Assembly: GCA_019418545.1 (NCBI GenBank)
Contig: DYBQ01000002.1
Location: forward strand, 1,979-65,978
Reading direction: 5' to 3'
Origin: Clostridiales bacterium
GTDB lineage: Bacteria > Bacillota > Clostridia > Oscillospirales > Acutalibacteraceae
DNA: 64,000 nt
Shown: positions 19,379 to 28,500 of the stretch, in pieces
Numbering within the stretch: the stretch's first letter is position 1
How the letters are laid out: each line of letters starts with the position of its first letter
The notes under the pieces: generated by a model
What the model was told of the DNA's origin: nothing
The model's input: only the letters and a program-made list of their open reading frames with translations
The model's database searches: none
Program-made: the position numbers and the translations under genes

Positions 19379-20801
19379 TCCCATCTGGTCCCCTCAGCCA
19401 AGGCAAAAACTGTTTCAGGCAAGACCGGAATATGAAGCTCTTTATGGCGGAGCTGCCGGCGGCGGAAAAAGCGACGCCCTGTTAACGGAAGCCTTGCGGC
19501 AGGTACACATCCCCCACTATCGGGCGCTGATTCTCCGAAAAACGTATCCCCAGCTTTCGGAGCTGATTGACCGAAGCCGGGCATTGTATCAGCCAGCTTT
19601 TCCTAAAGCGAAATATAACAGTACAGGACACTTTTGGGAATTTCCAAGCGGGGCAAAAATCTATTTTGGCTCCATGCAGCACTCTTCGGACAAAATCAAC
19701 TATCAGGGCAAGCGGTACGATTTTATTGCCTTTGACGAGCTGACCCACTTTACTTGGGAGGAATACAGCTATCTGTTCAGCCGCAACCGTCCCAGCGGCC
19801 CCGGCACCCGAGTCTATATCCGGGCAGCCACCAACCCGGGCGGCATCGGCCACAGTTGGGTGAAAGAGCGGTTTATTACTCCCGCGCCGCCTGTGACACC
19901 CATTGTGGAAGAAGTCCAGGTAGATACGCCGGAAGGCCGGAAAACGATGAGCCGCTCCCGGATTTTTATTCCTTCTACTGTTTTCGATAATCAGAAGCTG
20001 CTGAAAAACGACCCTGGATATCTGGCAAGCCTTTCCATGCTGCCGCAGGCTGAGCGCAGCGCACTGCTCTATGGCAGCTGGGATTCCTTTGACGGGCAGG
20101 TGTTCTCCGAATGGCGCAACGACCCGGCCCATTATCAGGACCACCGCTGGACCCATGTGATTGACCCGTTCCCCATTCCCGCACACTGGCGCATTTATCG
20201 GGGGTTTGACTTTGGTTATGCCCGCCCCTTTGCCGTGGGATGGTTTGCCGCCGACCCGGACGGGCGATTGTATCACATCAGGGAATACTATGGCTGTACC
20301 GGCACACCTAACGTGGGCCTGCGGATGCATCCGGCACAAATTGCCGCCGAGATTCGCCGAATCGAGCAGGAGGATGAACAGCTCCGGGGAAGAAAAATCA
20401 TTGGAATTGCCGACCCCAGTATTTTTGATGAAAGCCGCGGTGAAAGCGTAGCCGCCATGATGGAGCGCTCGCCCAACTTTATTTACTGGTCGGGCGGAGA
20501 TAACACCCGGCTTCCCGGCAAAATGCAGTATCACTATCGCCTGGCTTTTGACGAAAATGGTTTACCCATGATGCAGGTGTTTCACACCTGCAAGCACTTT
20601 ATCCGCACTTTGCCTGCTTTGGTGTATGATAATAGCCATGTAGAGGACATTGACACCACGCAAGAGGACCACATTTATGACATGTGCCGGTATGTGCTCA
20701 TGGAAAATCCCATTTCTCCAAAGAAAATTTGCGAACCACCAGCTATTTTACTGCCACCGGAACTGCAAACACAGGAACAAACGAGAGTTTTGCGTCTATA
20801 A
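19371..20801 (+). CDS. terL: Phage terminase large subunit
   Basis: Motor and nuclease that packages DNA into phage proheads. The 476-residue protein is intact: Walker A YGGAAGGGKSDALL near residue 26-38, Walker B FIAFDELTHF, coupling motif AATNPGG, and the RNase H-like nuclease with GFDFGYARP (first acidic residue), IGIADPSIFD and the C-terminal HIYDMCRY. No frameshift or internal stop. The usual next gene, portal, is not adjacent but 8.1 kb away beyond ileS. About 120 bases of AT-rich DNA follow, with no terminator seen. Confidence 0.93.
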   Translation: MNNPIWSPQPRQKLFQARPEYEALYGGAAGGGKSDALLTEALRQVHIPHYRALILRKTYPQLSELIDRSRALYQPAFPKAKYNSTGHFWEFPSGAKIYFGSMQHSSDKINYQGKRYDFIAFDELTHFTWEEYSYLFSRNRPSGPGTRVYIRAATNPGGIGHSWVKERFITPAPPVTPIVEEVQVDTPEGRKTMSRSRIFIPSTVFDNQKLLKNDPGYLASLSMLPQAERSALLYGSWDSFDGQVFSEWRNDPAHYQDHRWTHVIDPFPIPAHWRIYRGFDFGYARPFAVGWFAADPDGRLYHIREYYGCTGTPNVGLRMHPAQIAAEIRRIEQEDEQLRGRKIIGIADPSIFDESRGESVAAMMERSPNFIYWSGGDNTRLPGKMQYHYRLAFDENGLPMMQVFHTCKHFIRTLPALVYDNSHVEDIDTTQEDHIYDMCRYVLMENPISPKKICEPPAILLPPELQTQEQTRVLRL

Positions 20802-20921
20802 AAAATCTTGAGAGTTTATGGCGCTAAAAGTTTTTGTAAAACCATTTCGCTTTGATTTGGTCATTTAGATACTTGAAAAGGAATTTTGCACAAAAATTAT
20901 TCACATATTTCTTTGATATAA

Positions 20922-20950
20922 TTGACAGTTTCCTTTATATATGCTATATT
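20922..20950 (+). promoter_or_regulatory. Promoter of the exported-protein cluster
   Basis: TTGACA (20922-20927), exactly 17 bases, TATATT (20945-20950). A strong match to the housekeeping consensus, it starts a leader of about 215 bases before the first exported-protein gene. Confidence 0.78.
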
Positions 20951-20995
20951 TATGACAGGAGATTTTATGAATCTTGCCGTTTGGAGGTGGTTCCC

Positions 20996-21064
20996 ATGGC
21001 TTTTTGTGTACAAACGAACTATGGATTCCATTTGATTTTGAGAAAACTGTTGCCTACAAAATGA
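20996..21064 (+). CDS. Possible 22-residue leader ORF
   Basis: ATG at 20996 with a GGAGGTGG site six bases upstream, ending at TGA 21064: a Lys/Arg-ending peptide (MAFCVQTNYGFHLI...). It sits in the leader of the exported-protein operon. It could be a small protein, a regulatory upstream ORF, or chance. No homologue known to me. Confidence 0.35.
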   Translation: MAFCVQTNYGFHLILRKLLPTK

Positions 21065-21172
21065 AATCATTTCAAAATACTCTAACAAAATCGGCTTTTG
21101 TGTCTGGCAGTTTTTCGACTTTGCTTTTGCCGTAGAGCTGCTTTTGTAAAAAAACGGCGAGGTGGATATTTT

Positions 21173-21775
21173 ATGAAAAGAAGGTATCATTTTTTGCTGC
21201 CGGCTGGCGTTATCTTTATAGCCCTGATACTTACAGGAACCGGATGCAGCGTTTCTTCCGGCAATTCTTCTATCCCTACAGAGGAAAAAAAGCAGGTGAC
21301 CGCTCAAGCTTCCTGGAAATATTACAGCTTTGAAGATGCGGTAAACGCTGCTGAAACCATTGTATATGGCCGCGCTGGACAAAAAGGTGAAACTAAAAAA
21401 TTTGATGGGGCAACTGATGACAGCGTAATCAATTATTACCGAAAAGTCCCCATTGAAGTTTTAAAGCTGATAAAGGGCCAAGCTCCAAATAGCGGGACAG
21501 TAGATGCCATAGAGCCCGGCGGGGAAACCGCTGATACCTGCTATATTATGGAAGGCGCAAAGCTCTTCGAAAAAGACAAGGAATATATTATTTTTATGAA
21601 TCATTTGGGTGCTGCTCTTGCCCCCTATGCTGTGCTGGATGTTACGGACGGAGCCGTTGAAACCAACGGATTGATTCCCGGCATTGACTGGACAGTGGAT
21701 ACCGATTATCCCAAAACCATGCCGGTGGACGACTATTTGAATTTGATTGAAAAAGCATTGGAAGAAAACAAGTGA
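21173..21775 (+). CDS. Exported lipoprotein-like protein, paralogue A
   Basis: A 200-residue member of a family with four copies in this window; function unknown. The N-terminal hydrophobic segment ends in TGTGCSVSSG, probably a lipid-modified Cys, although the lipobox is not ideal. After SIPTEEKKQV come W-YYSFEDAV-AAETIVYGRAG, INYYRKVPIEVLKLIKGQ, EPGGETADTCY, FEKDKEYIIFMN and a C-terminal MPVDDYLNLIEKAL. The pattern IVYG...V-I-VLK-G...GG-T...GK-YILFL recalls small secreted beta-barrel domains (TIMP/netrin-like OB folds); that link is inference. GAGGTGG precedes ATG 21173. Confidence 0.8.
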   Translation: MKRRYHFLLPAGVIFIALILTGTGCSVSSGNSSIPTEEKKQVTAQASWKYYSFEDAVNAAETIVYGRAGQKGETKKFDGATDDSVINYYRKVPIEVLKLIKGQAPNSGTVDAIEPGGETADTCYIMEGAKLFEKDKEYIIFMNHLGAALAPYAVLDVTDGAVETNGLIPGIDWTVDTDYPKTMPVDDYLNLIEKALEENK

Positions 21776-21793
21776 ATATTGAGGTGATATGCC

Positions 21794-22402
21794 ATGAAAA
21801 AAAAGCGCAGTTTGATAATGACTGTTTGCATAACATTGGCAGTACTCATAGTTGGCGGTGTGGGATTCTTTATCTGGCAGAGTATGCAGCCGGAAATTCC
21901 CACTGAACAAAAAGAAAAAATTACCGGACATGCAATGTGGCCCTATTATGACTTTTCCGGTGCTGTGGATGCGTCTGCTGTGATTGTATATGGCAAATCG
22001 GGAGAACCTGGGAACACCCAAAAATTCTGGGGAAAATCGGGAGACAATCCAGGCGATTATTACCGGGAAGTCCCCATGGAAGCAATTCAGGTGCTAAAAG
22101 GTGAGGCTCGGTCTGATAATACGGTTTACTGCATTGAGCCGGGCGGAGAAACACGGGATAAGGTGTATGAACTGGAGGGTACCACTCCTTTTGAGGCGGG
22201 AAAAGAATATGTGCTTTTTCTTGCCGAAGAAGGATGGGTGCTGGCACCGGAAGCCATGATTCCCGTTGAAAATGGAATGATTACTACCCATTTAGTCCCT
22301 TCTGCTTCGCAGGGGGCCGAGAGCGATGATTCCGCAGATACACCGGTAATCATGCCTGTGGAGGATTATCTGACACTCATTGAAAAAGAATTAGAAAAAT
22401 AG
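21794..22402 (+). CDS. Membrane-anchored paralogue B
   Basis: A 202-residue paralogue of the proteins on both sides. It differs in having an uncleaved-looking N-terminal membrane segment (SLIMTVCITLAVLIVGGVGFFIW) with no lipobox Cys. The shared core is present: EIPTEQKEKI, MWPYYDFSGAVDASAVIVYGKSG, DYYREVPMEAIQVLKGE, IEPGGETRDKVYEL, FEAGKEYVLFL, IPVENG and MPVEDYLTLIEKEL. GAGGTGAT stands before ATG 21794, 18 bases past paralogue A, so the two are co-transcribed. Confidence 0.8.
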   Translation: MKKKRSLIMTVCITLAVLIVGGVGFFIWQSMQPEIPTEQKEKITGHAMWPYYDFSGAVDASAVIVYGKSGEPGNTQKFWGKSGDNPGDYYREVPMEAIQVLKGEARSDNTVYCIEPGGETRDKVYELEGTTPFEAGKEYVLFLAEEGWVLAPEAMIPVENGMITTHLVPSASQGAESDDSADTPVIMPVEDYLTLIEKELEK

Positions 22403-22442
22403 AAACACCCTGCGAATTTTCTTTGAAAGGGGAGTTTGTTTT

Positions 22443-23057
22443 ATGAGAAGAAAAAACGCTTGGTTGTTATCCGTCGGCATAGTTTTCATGGTCTTGATAT
22501 TTATGGGTACCGGATGCAGCGTTTCTCCCGGCAGTTCTTCTGTCCCTACAGAAGAAAAAAAACATGTAGAGGCTACTGCAGAATGGGCATATCTTACTTT
22601 TGAGGAAACAGTAGAAAAGGCTGACATAATCATATATGGTACTGCCGGTGAACGCAGCGAAACGAAAACTCGGTCAGGAGGTTCCGGTGATAACCCTCTG
22701 GATTATTATCGGGAAATTCCCATTCAAGTTAAAAACGTGGTGAAAGGACAAGGTATTGGAGATACCGCTATATATCGAGAATATGGAGGCGAAACCAAAG
22801 ACGCCGTCTATTCATTTCGGGATTTTCCTTTGCTGGAGTCTGGAAAAGAATATGTGCTATTTTTAAATAAACAAGGGTATTCTCTTTTTCCAAGTACTAT
22901 TATTCCCGTTGAAGATGGTCAAATTTCCACCTTTTTAGCTCCGGATTCTGTAAAAGAAAGTATTCAGAAAGAGCAGGAAAGCGAATCCGCAGGAGATGTG
23001 AAGGTAATCCTTCCAGTACAGGATTATATCACTTTGATTCAGGAAAACTTGGGATAA
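22443..23057 (+). CDS. Exported lipoprotein-like protein, paralogue C
   Basis: A 204-residue family member closest to paralogue A at the N-terminus (MGTGCSVSPGSSSVPTEEKK). The core has WAYLTFEETVEKADIIIYGTAG, LDYYREIPIQVKNVVKGQ, YREYGGETKDAVY, LESGKEYVLFL, IPVEDGQ and a C-terminal LPVQDYITLIQENL. A GGGGAG site precedes the ATG at 22443, 40 bases after paralogue B. DNA-level likeness between A and C over the signal peptide (GGTACCGGATGCAGCGTTTC versus GGAACCGGATGCAGCGTTTC) points to a recent tandem duplication. Confidence 0.8.
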   Translation: MRRKNAWLLSVGIVFMVLIFMGTGCSVSPGSSSVPTEEKKHVEATAEWAYLTFEETVEKADIIIYGTAGERSETKTRSGGSGDNPLDYYREIPIQVKNVVKGQGIGDTAIYREYGGETKDAVYSFRDFPLLESGKEYVLFLNKQGYSLFPSTIIPVEDGQISTFLAPDSVKESIQKEQESESAGDVKVILPVQDYITLIQENLG

Positions 23058-23115
23058 GTAAAATCTATAGCCGTGCAGTTGTATGCATCAGGATGTTTGC
23101 AGAAGGGGAAAGCGC

Positions 23116-23331
23116 ATGATACGAAAGAAAAAAACTCATTCACTTCTAACCCCGCCGCCGGGACTTGGAAAAGAAAATATTTGCATCGAAAAAAGCATTT
23201 GTACCGGTGAGGGGGTTATCGGATTTCGAGACCCTAAAACCAAAAAGCTTTTGCAGGCGGTGGCGGCTCGGACTCCGGGAGAGATTGCGGATTTTTATCA
23301 ATCCTATGGATATGAGCCGCCGGAAAATTAA
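23116..23331 (+). CDS. Small hypothetical protein
   Basis: Unrecognised, 71 residues, basic N-terminus (MIRKKKTHSLLTPPPG) and a soluble C-terminal part (EGVIGFRDPKTKKLLQAVAARTPGEIADFYQSYG). AAGGGGA lies six bases before ATG 23116. It lies between paralogue C and the ADP-ribosylglycohydrolase in the same direction, so it is probably in their operon. Confidence 0.6.
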   Translation: MIRKKKTHSLLTPPPGLGKENICIEKSICTGEGVIGFRDPKTKKLLQAVAARTPGEIADFYQSYGYEPPEN

Positions 23332-23352
23332 AAACGAAATGGGGTATATTTC

Positions 23353-24309
23353 ATGGAACTTTTTCAAAAACAGATTCAAGATGGAATGCTGGGACTTGCT
23401 GTTGGTGATGCGCTGGGCGTACCGGTGGAATTTCGCAGCAGAGAAAGGCTGAAGCAGAATCCTGTAACCGGAATGCGGGCATATGGTACCCACAACCAGC
23501 CAGCCGGCAGCTGGTCGGACGACACCACAATGGCACTGTGTACACTGGAAAGCCTCGCAAAGGGTGTGGACTATGACGATATCATGGAGCGATTCTACCG
23601 CTGGGTGGATGAAGGGTATATGACACCCCATGGAAAGCTGTTCGATATTGGCCGGACAACGCTCCACGCGCTGCATTTGTACAGCACTGGTACGCCTGCG
23701 TTACAGTGCGGCGGCACTGATATTCGAGACAACGGCAACGGCTCGCTGATGCGGATTTTGCCCGCCGTCTTTTATCTTCGCCGGGAATATGGTGCGGCCT
23801 GTATGGAGAAGCCGGAAGCCTTCGCACTGATTCATAATCTTTCCCGGCTGACCCATGGACACCCCATCAGCCAGATTGCCTGTGGGCTGTATTGTGATAT
23901 GGCAAATGAGCTGATGAACGGGAAAAACATGGCGGAAGCCCTTGGCCATACCGCTTTGCTAAAAGATAGCTGGTATGGTGCAAAGGAAGAGTTTTCGCCC
24001 TGGCTGTCCAAGTTTGATTTTGTGAATGCAGAAATACTGGCAGCCCTGCCGGAAAAAGCGATTAGAAGCAGCGGCTATGTGGTGGATACCCTGCAAGCAG
24101 CCCTGTGGTGTTTGATTACTACAGACTCTTACAGTCAATGTGTCCTAAAAGCTGTAAATCTCGGGGACGACACCGATACAGTGGGGGCCGTTGCCGGTGG
24201 GCTGGCTGGAATCCTGTATGGTACGGAATCCATTCCTAAAGACTGGCTGGGTGTACTGGTAAAAAAAGAAGAGATTGTCCGGCTGTGCGAAAAATTTCTT
24301 ACCGCCTAA
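23353..24309 (+). CDS. ADP-ribosylglycohydrolase family protein
   Basis: A DraG/ARH-type hydrolase of 318 residues, which in this family removes ADP-ribose from proteins or small molecules using two divalent metals. Visible ligand motifs are GLAVGDALGVPVEF near the N-terminus, WSDDTTMALCTLESL, DNGNGSLMRILP, THGHPISQIACG and the C-terminal NLGDDTDTVGAVAGGLAG. No signal peptide, so cytoplasmic. The real substrate cannot be read from the sequence. It sits inside the exported-paralogue cluster; a link between them is only suggested by place. Confidence 0.92.
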   Translation: MELFQKQIQDGMLGLAVGDALGVPVEFRSRERLKQNPVTGMRAYGTHNQPAGSWSDDTTMALCTLESLAKGVDYDDIMERFYRWVDEGYMTPHGKLFDIGRTTLHALHLYSTGTPALQCGGTDIRDNGNGSLMRILPAVFYLRREYGAACMEKPEAFALIHNLSRLTHGHPISQIACGLYCDMANELMNGKNMAEALGHTALLKDSWYGAKEEFSPWLSKFDFVNAEILAALPEKAIRSSGYVVDTLQAALWCLITTDSYSQCVLKAVNLGDDTDTVGAVAGGLAGILYGTESIPKDWLGVLVKKEEIVRLCEKFLTA

Positions 24310-24531
24310 GTTTTGTGCTGTTATCAGTGGATTTTTGCTTTCTAAGTCAAATGTTTTTTGCAAAAAGGTGTGGTTCCAATGGTTATAGACGCAGCTTTCT
24401 CTTCTGTTTGATTCCAAAAACAGAAAAATAGATATGCTAAAATAAACTCTAACCAAGTTAAAATCACTTTGAACCCTATAGTCTGATTTATGAGTTTTCA
24501 ATCAGAGCACATTTGACGGAGGTGACATGTG

Positions 24532-25101
24532 ATGAAAAGGATTTTTGCATTCTTTGGATTGCTGGCGATGGCAGCGGCTGTGTTGGCTGGCTGCGCTTCC
24601 TCCCAAACGGGACGCTCCATCCCAACCGAAGAGAAAAAAGTGGTGGAAGGCTCTGGAAGCTGGGCGTACTATACCTTTGAAGATGCTGTAGAGGAGGCCA
24701 AGATTATCGTCTATGGAACAGCCGGAGAGGGCGGCGAAGCCAAGCGCCGGGAAGGGGCGGATGGAAAGAGCGCCATTGACTATTATCATGAGGTTCCCAT
24801 TACAGTCAAAGAACTGGTCAAGGGAGAAGGCTCTGGAACCGTCACCTATCGGGAATATGGCGGGGAAACAGCGGATACGGTTTATAAGGTGCTGGACATT
24901 AAACCAATAGAGACCGGAAAGGATTATATTTTATTTTTGGATGAAAAAGGGTATCCACTTCCTCCCTATACCATGGCTCCGGTGGAGGACGGCGCCGTCC
25001 ATACTACGAACGTACCCGACAGTGTGAAAGATGAGGATGGCAGAGCCCCGGAGAGCCTGCCAATAGAGGAATATTTGGAAATGATTAAAAATGCCATGTG
25101 A
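24532..25101 (+). CDS. Exported lipoprotein, paralogue D
   Basis: The fourth family member, 189 residues, with a clear lipoprotein signal peptide (AAAVLAGC). The core is RSIPTEEKKVV, WAYYTFEDAVEEAKIIVYGTAG, IDYYHEVPITVKELVKGEG, YREYGGETADTVY, IETGKDYILFL, APVEDGAV and LPIEEYLEMIKNAM. A very good GGAGGTGA site is six bases before ATG 24532. The 222 bases upstream carry only a small hairpin (TTCTGTTT/AAACAGAA) and a TATAGT-like hexamer, so a separate promoter is possible but not shown. Confidence 0.82.
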   Translation: MKRIFAFFGLLAMAAAVLAGCASSQTGRSIPTEEKKVVEGSGSWAYYTFEDAVEEAKIIVYGTAGEGGEAKRREGADGKSAIDYYHEVPITVKELVKGEGSGTVTYREYGGETADTVYKVLDIKPIETGKDYILFLDEKGYPLPPYTMAPVEDGAVHTTNVPDSVKDEDGRAPESLPIEEYLEMIKNAM

Positions 25102-25234
25102 TTTCCGACATGAGGACTGTTCTGCAATGTTTCTCAGCAAGAAGTCAGAAGGCATGTGGCAGAAGCAGGGCGGAAAAAATTTGCTCTATCCTGTCCAAAG
25201 CCGGAAATTTCGGCATTCTGCCGGGAAAAACGCC

Positions 25235-25263
25235 TTGACTTTTTGCCCCGGATGGGATACCAT
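25235..25263 (+). promoter_or_regulatory. ileS promoter
   Basis: TTGACT (25235-25240), 17 bases, TACCAT (25258-25263), leading into the T-box leader. The 130 bases before it, after paralogue D, show nothing I can name. Confidence 0.7.
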
Positions 25264-25269
25264 ATATCC

Positions 25270-25521
25270 ATATGGAAAAAGACGTTGACGGAGACAGTAG
25301 GCAGGAAATCAGCGCCTCAGCGAGCCGGGGACAGTGTAAGCCCGGCGCCATCGATTCCTGACTGAATATCACTCTATCAGTCGCAGGCTGAACGGTTTTT
25401 CTCAGTAGGTTATGCCGGATTCCCGCCGTTATCGGGAGCGCATATGATGGTATGCCGCGAAAATAGGTGGTATAGCGAAGTCAAGCCTTCGTCCTGTTTT
25501 GCAGGATGAAGGCTTTTTTAT
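25270..25521 (+). promoter_or_regulatory. T-box leader, isoleucine-specific
   Basis: Senses uncharged tRNA-Ile to control ileS. Stem I starts near 25285 with an AGTAG bulge region; the specifier codon is most likely ATC at 25368-25370 (context GAATATCAC). The conserved T-box AGGTGGTATAGCG is at 25465-25477. The terminator GCCTTCGTCCTG/CAGGATGAAGGC with T6 ends at about 25520. Uncharged tRNA-Ile would pair at both sites and favour the antiterminator. Confidence 0.92.
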
Positions 25522-25575
25522 TTGCCCTCGTGGCCCATCGGACAGATTCAGGATGAATTTAAAGGAGGAAGCACC

Positions 25576-28500
25576 ATGTACAACAAGGTATCCACAAACC
25601 TGAACTTTGTGGAGCGTGAAAAACAGGTGGAAGAGTTCTGGCGCAATGAGCATATCTTTGAAAAAAGTGTGGAAATGCGCCGCAGCTGCCCCAACTACAC
25701 TTTTTATGACGGACCGCCCACGGCTAACGGCAAGCCCCACATTGGCCATGTGGAAACCCGCGCCATTAAGGACATGATTCCCCGCTACCGCACCATGAAG
25801 GGCTATGATGTGCCCCGTAAGGCCGGCTGGGATACTCATGGCCTGCCTGTTGAGCTGGAAGTGGAAAAGCTGCTGGGCCTGGACGGCAAGGAGCAGATTG
25901 AGCAGTATGGACTGGAGCCCTTTATTGAGCGCTGCAAAGAGAGCGTTTGGAAATATAAGGGCATGTGGGAGGATTTCTCCGGTACGGTCGGCTTTTGGGC
26001 TGACATGGACAACCCCTATGTCACCTATCACAACGACTTTATTGAGTCTGAATGGTGGGCTCTGAAACAAATCTGGGAAAAAGGTTTGCTGTATAAAGGA
26101 TTTAAGATTGTGCCCTATTGCCCCCGCTGCGGAACCCCTCTTTCCAGCCACGAAGTGGCTCAGGGCTATAAGGACGTAAAAGAGCGCTCCGCCATTGCCC
26201 GCTTCCGCGTGAAGGGTGAAGACGCCGCTTTTTTGGCATGGACCACTACCCCTTGGACCCTGCCCTCCAACGTGGCACTGTGCGTAAATCCCCATGAAGA
26301 ATATGTTAAGGTACAGATGAACGAGGATAGCCAGGTGTACTATCTGGCACACGCCCTGTGCGATACTGTATTGGGCGAGGGTACCTACACCGTTCTGGAA
26401 ACCTATGTGGGTAAGGATTTGGAATACAAGGAATATGAGCCCCTGTTCCACTATGTAGAGCCCAAGGAGAAGTGCTGGTATGTCACCTGTGACGAGTACG
26501 TCACCCTGACCGACGGTACCGGCGTGGTTCACATCGCTCCCGCTTTTGGTGAGGACGACGCCAACGTGGGCCGCAGATACGGCCTGCCCTTTGTTCAGCT
26601 GGTGGATGCCAAGGGCGAAATGACCAAGGAGACCGAGTGGCCCGGCGTATTCTGCAAGGATGCCGACAAGGAAGTGCTGAAAAATCTGGAAACCCGCGGT
26701 TTGCTGTTCTCCGCGCCCCAGTTCACCCACAGCTATCCCCACTGCTGGCGCTGCGACACTCCCCTCATCTATTACGCCCGCGACAGCTGGTTTATCCGCA
26801 TGACTGACGTAAAAGAGGATTTAATCCGCAATAACAACACCATCAACTGGATTCCCGAGACCATCGGCAAGGGCCGTTTCGGCGACTGGCTGGAAAATGT
26901 CCAGGACTGGGGTATCAGCCGTAACCGTTATTGGGGCACCCCGCTGAACATCTGGGAGTGCGAATGCGGCCACCGTCACGCCATCGGCAGCATTGAGGAA
27001 CTGAAATCCATGTCCCCCAACTGCCCCGACGAGATTGAGCTGCATCGTCCCTTTATCGACGCCGTGACCATCACCTGCCCCCACTGCGGCAAGCAGATGA
27101 AGCGCGTTCCCGAGGTTATCGACTGCTGGTTTGACTCTGGCTCCATGCCCTTCGCCCAGCATCACTATCCCTTTGAGAATAAAGAGCTGTTCGAGGAGCA
27201 GTTCCCCGCCGACTTCATCTCCGAAGCCGTTGACCAGACCCGCGGCTGGTTCTACTCCCTGCTGGCCATCTCTACGCTGATTTTCAACAAGGCTCCCTTT
27301 AAGAACGTCATCGTGCTGGGCCATGTGCAGGACGAAAACGGCCAGAAGATGTCCAAGTCCAAGGGCAACGCGGTTGACCCCTTTGAGGCATTGGCCACCT
27401 ATGGTGCAGACGCCATCCGCTGGTACTTCTACACCAGCTCTGCTCCGTGGATTCCCAAGCGCTTCTCCGGCAAAGCTGTGCGCGAAGGCCAGAGAAAGCT
27501 CCTTTCCACCCTGTGGAACACCTATGCATTCTATGTGCTGTATGCCAACATTGATAAATTTGACCCCAACCAGTATGAGTGGAAGAAGGACACCCTTTCC
27601 GTCATGGACAAGTGGCTGCTTTCCAAGCTGAACACCATGGTTCGGGAAATGGACACCAACCTGGAAAACTACCGCATCCCCGAGGCTGCCCGCGCTTTGC
27701 AGGATTTTGTGGATGACATGAGTAACTGGTATGTGCGCCGCAGCCGTCAGCGCTTCTGGGGCAAGGAGCTGACCCAGGACAAGATTAACGCTTATAAGAC
27801 CCTGTACACTGCGCTGGTGACCACAGCCAAGGCTGCCGCTCCTATGATTCCCTTTATGACCGAGGATATTTATCAGAATCTGGTTCGCAATCTGGACAAG
27901 AACGCCCCCGAAAGCGTGCACCTGTGCGACTATCCGGTGTGCGACGAGAGCGCTATTGATTCCGAGCTGGAGCGTCAGATGGAGCAGGTGCTGCAAATCG
28001 TGGCTCTGGGCCGTGCCGCCCGTAACGAGGCCAGCCTGAAGAACCGTCAGCCTCTCGCCCAGATGTTTGTCCGGGCAGAGTTTGAGTCCGACCCGCTGTT
28101 CCAGCAGGTTATTGCCGAGGAGCTGAACGTGAAGGAGCTGCATTTTGTGAATGATGCTTCCAAGTTCACGAACTACACCTTTAAGCCTCAGCTGAAGCTC
28201 TTGGGCAAGAAGTTCGGCAAGCAGATTAACGAAGTGCGCACCGCACTGGCTGAACTGGACGGCAGCAAGGCCAAGCAGGAGCTGGACGAGACCGGCAAGC
28301 TGACCATCACCCTCTCCACCGGCGAAACGTCCCTCACCGAGGAAGAGCTGCTCATTGAGACCTCTCAGATGGAGGGCTTTGCTTCTATCACCGACCGCGG
28401 CGTGACCGTGGTACTGGATACCCGCCTGACTCCTGAATTGATTGAAGAAGGCTTTGTCCGCGAGGTCATCAGCAAGATTCAGTCCATGCGCCGCGACGCG

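Noticed and set aside
20852..21064. 70-codon frame covering the leader of the exported cluster
   Set aside because: It starts upstream of the mapped-looking promoter and lacks a ribosome site; only its last 22 codons have one and are listed separately.
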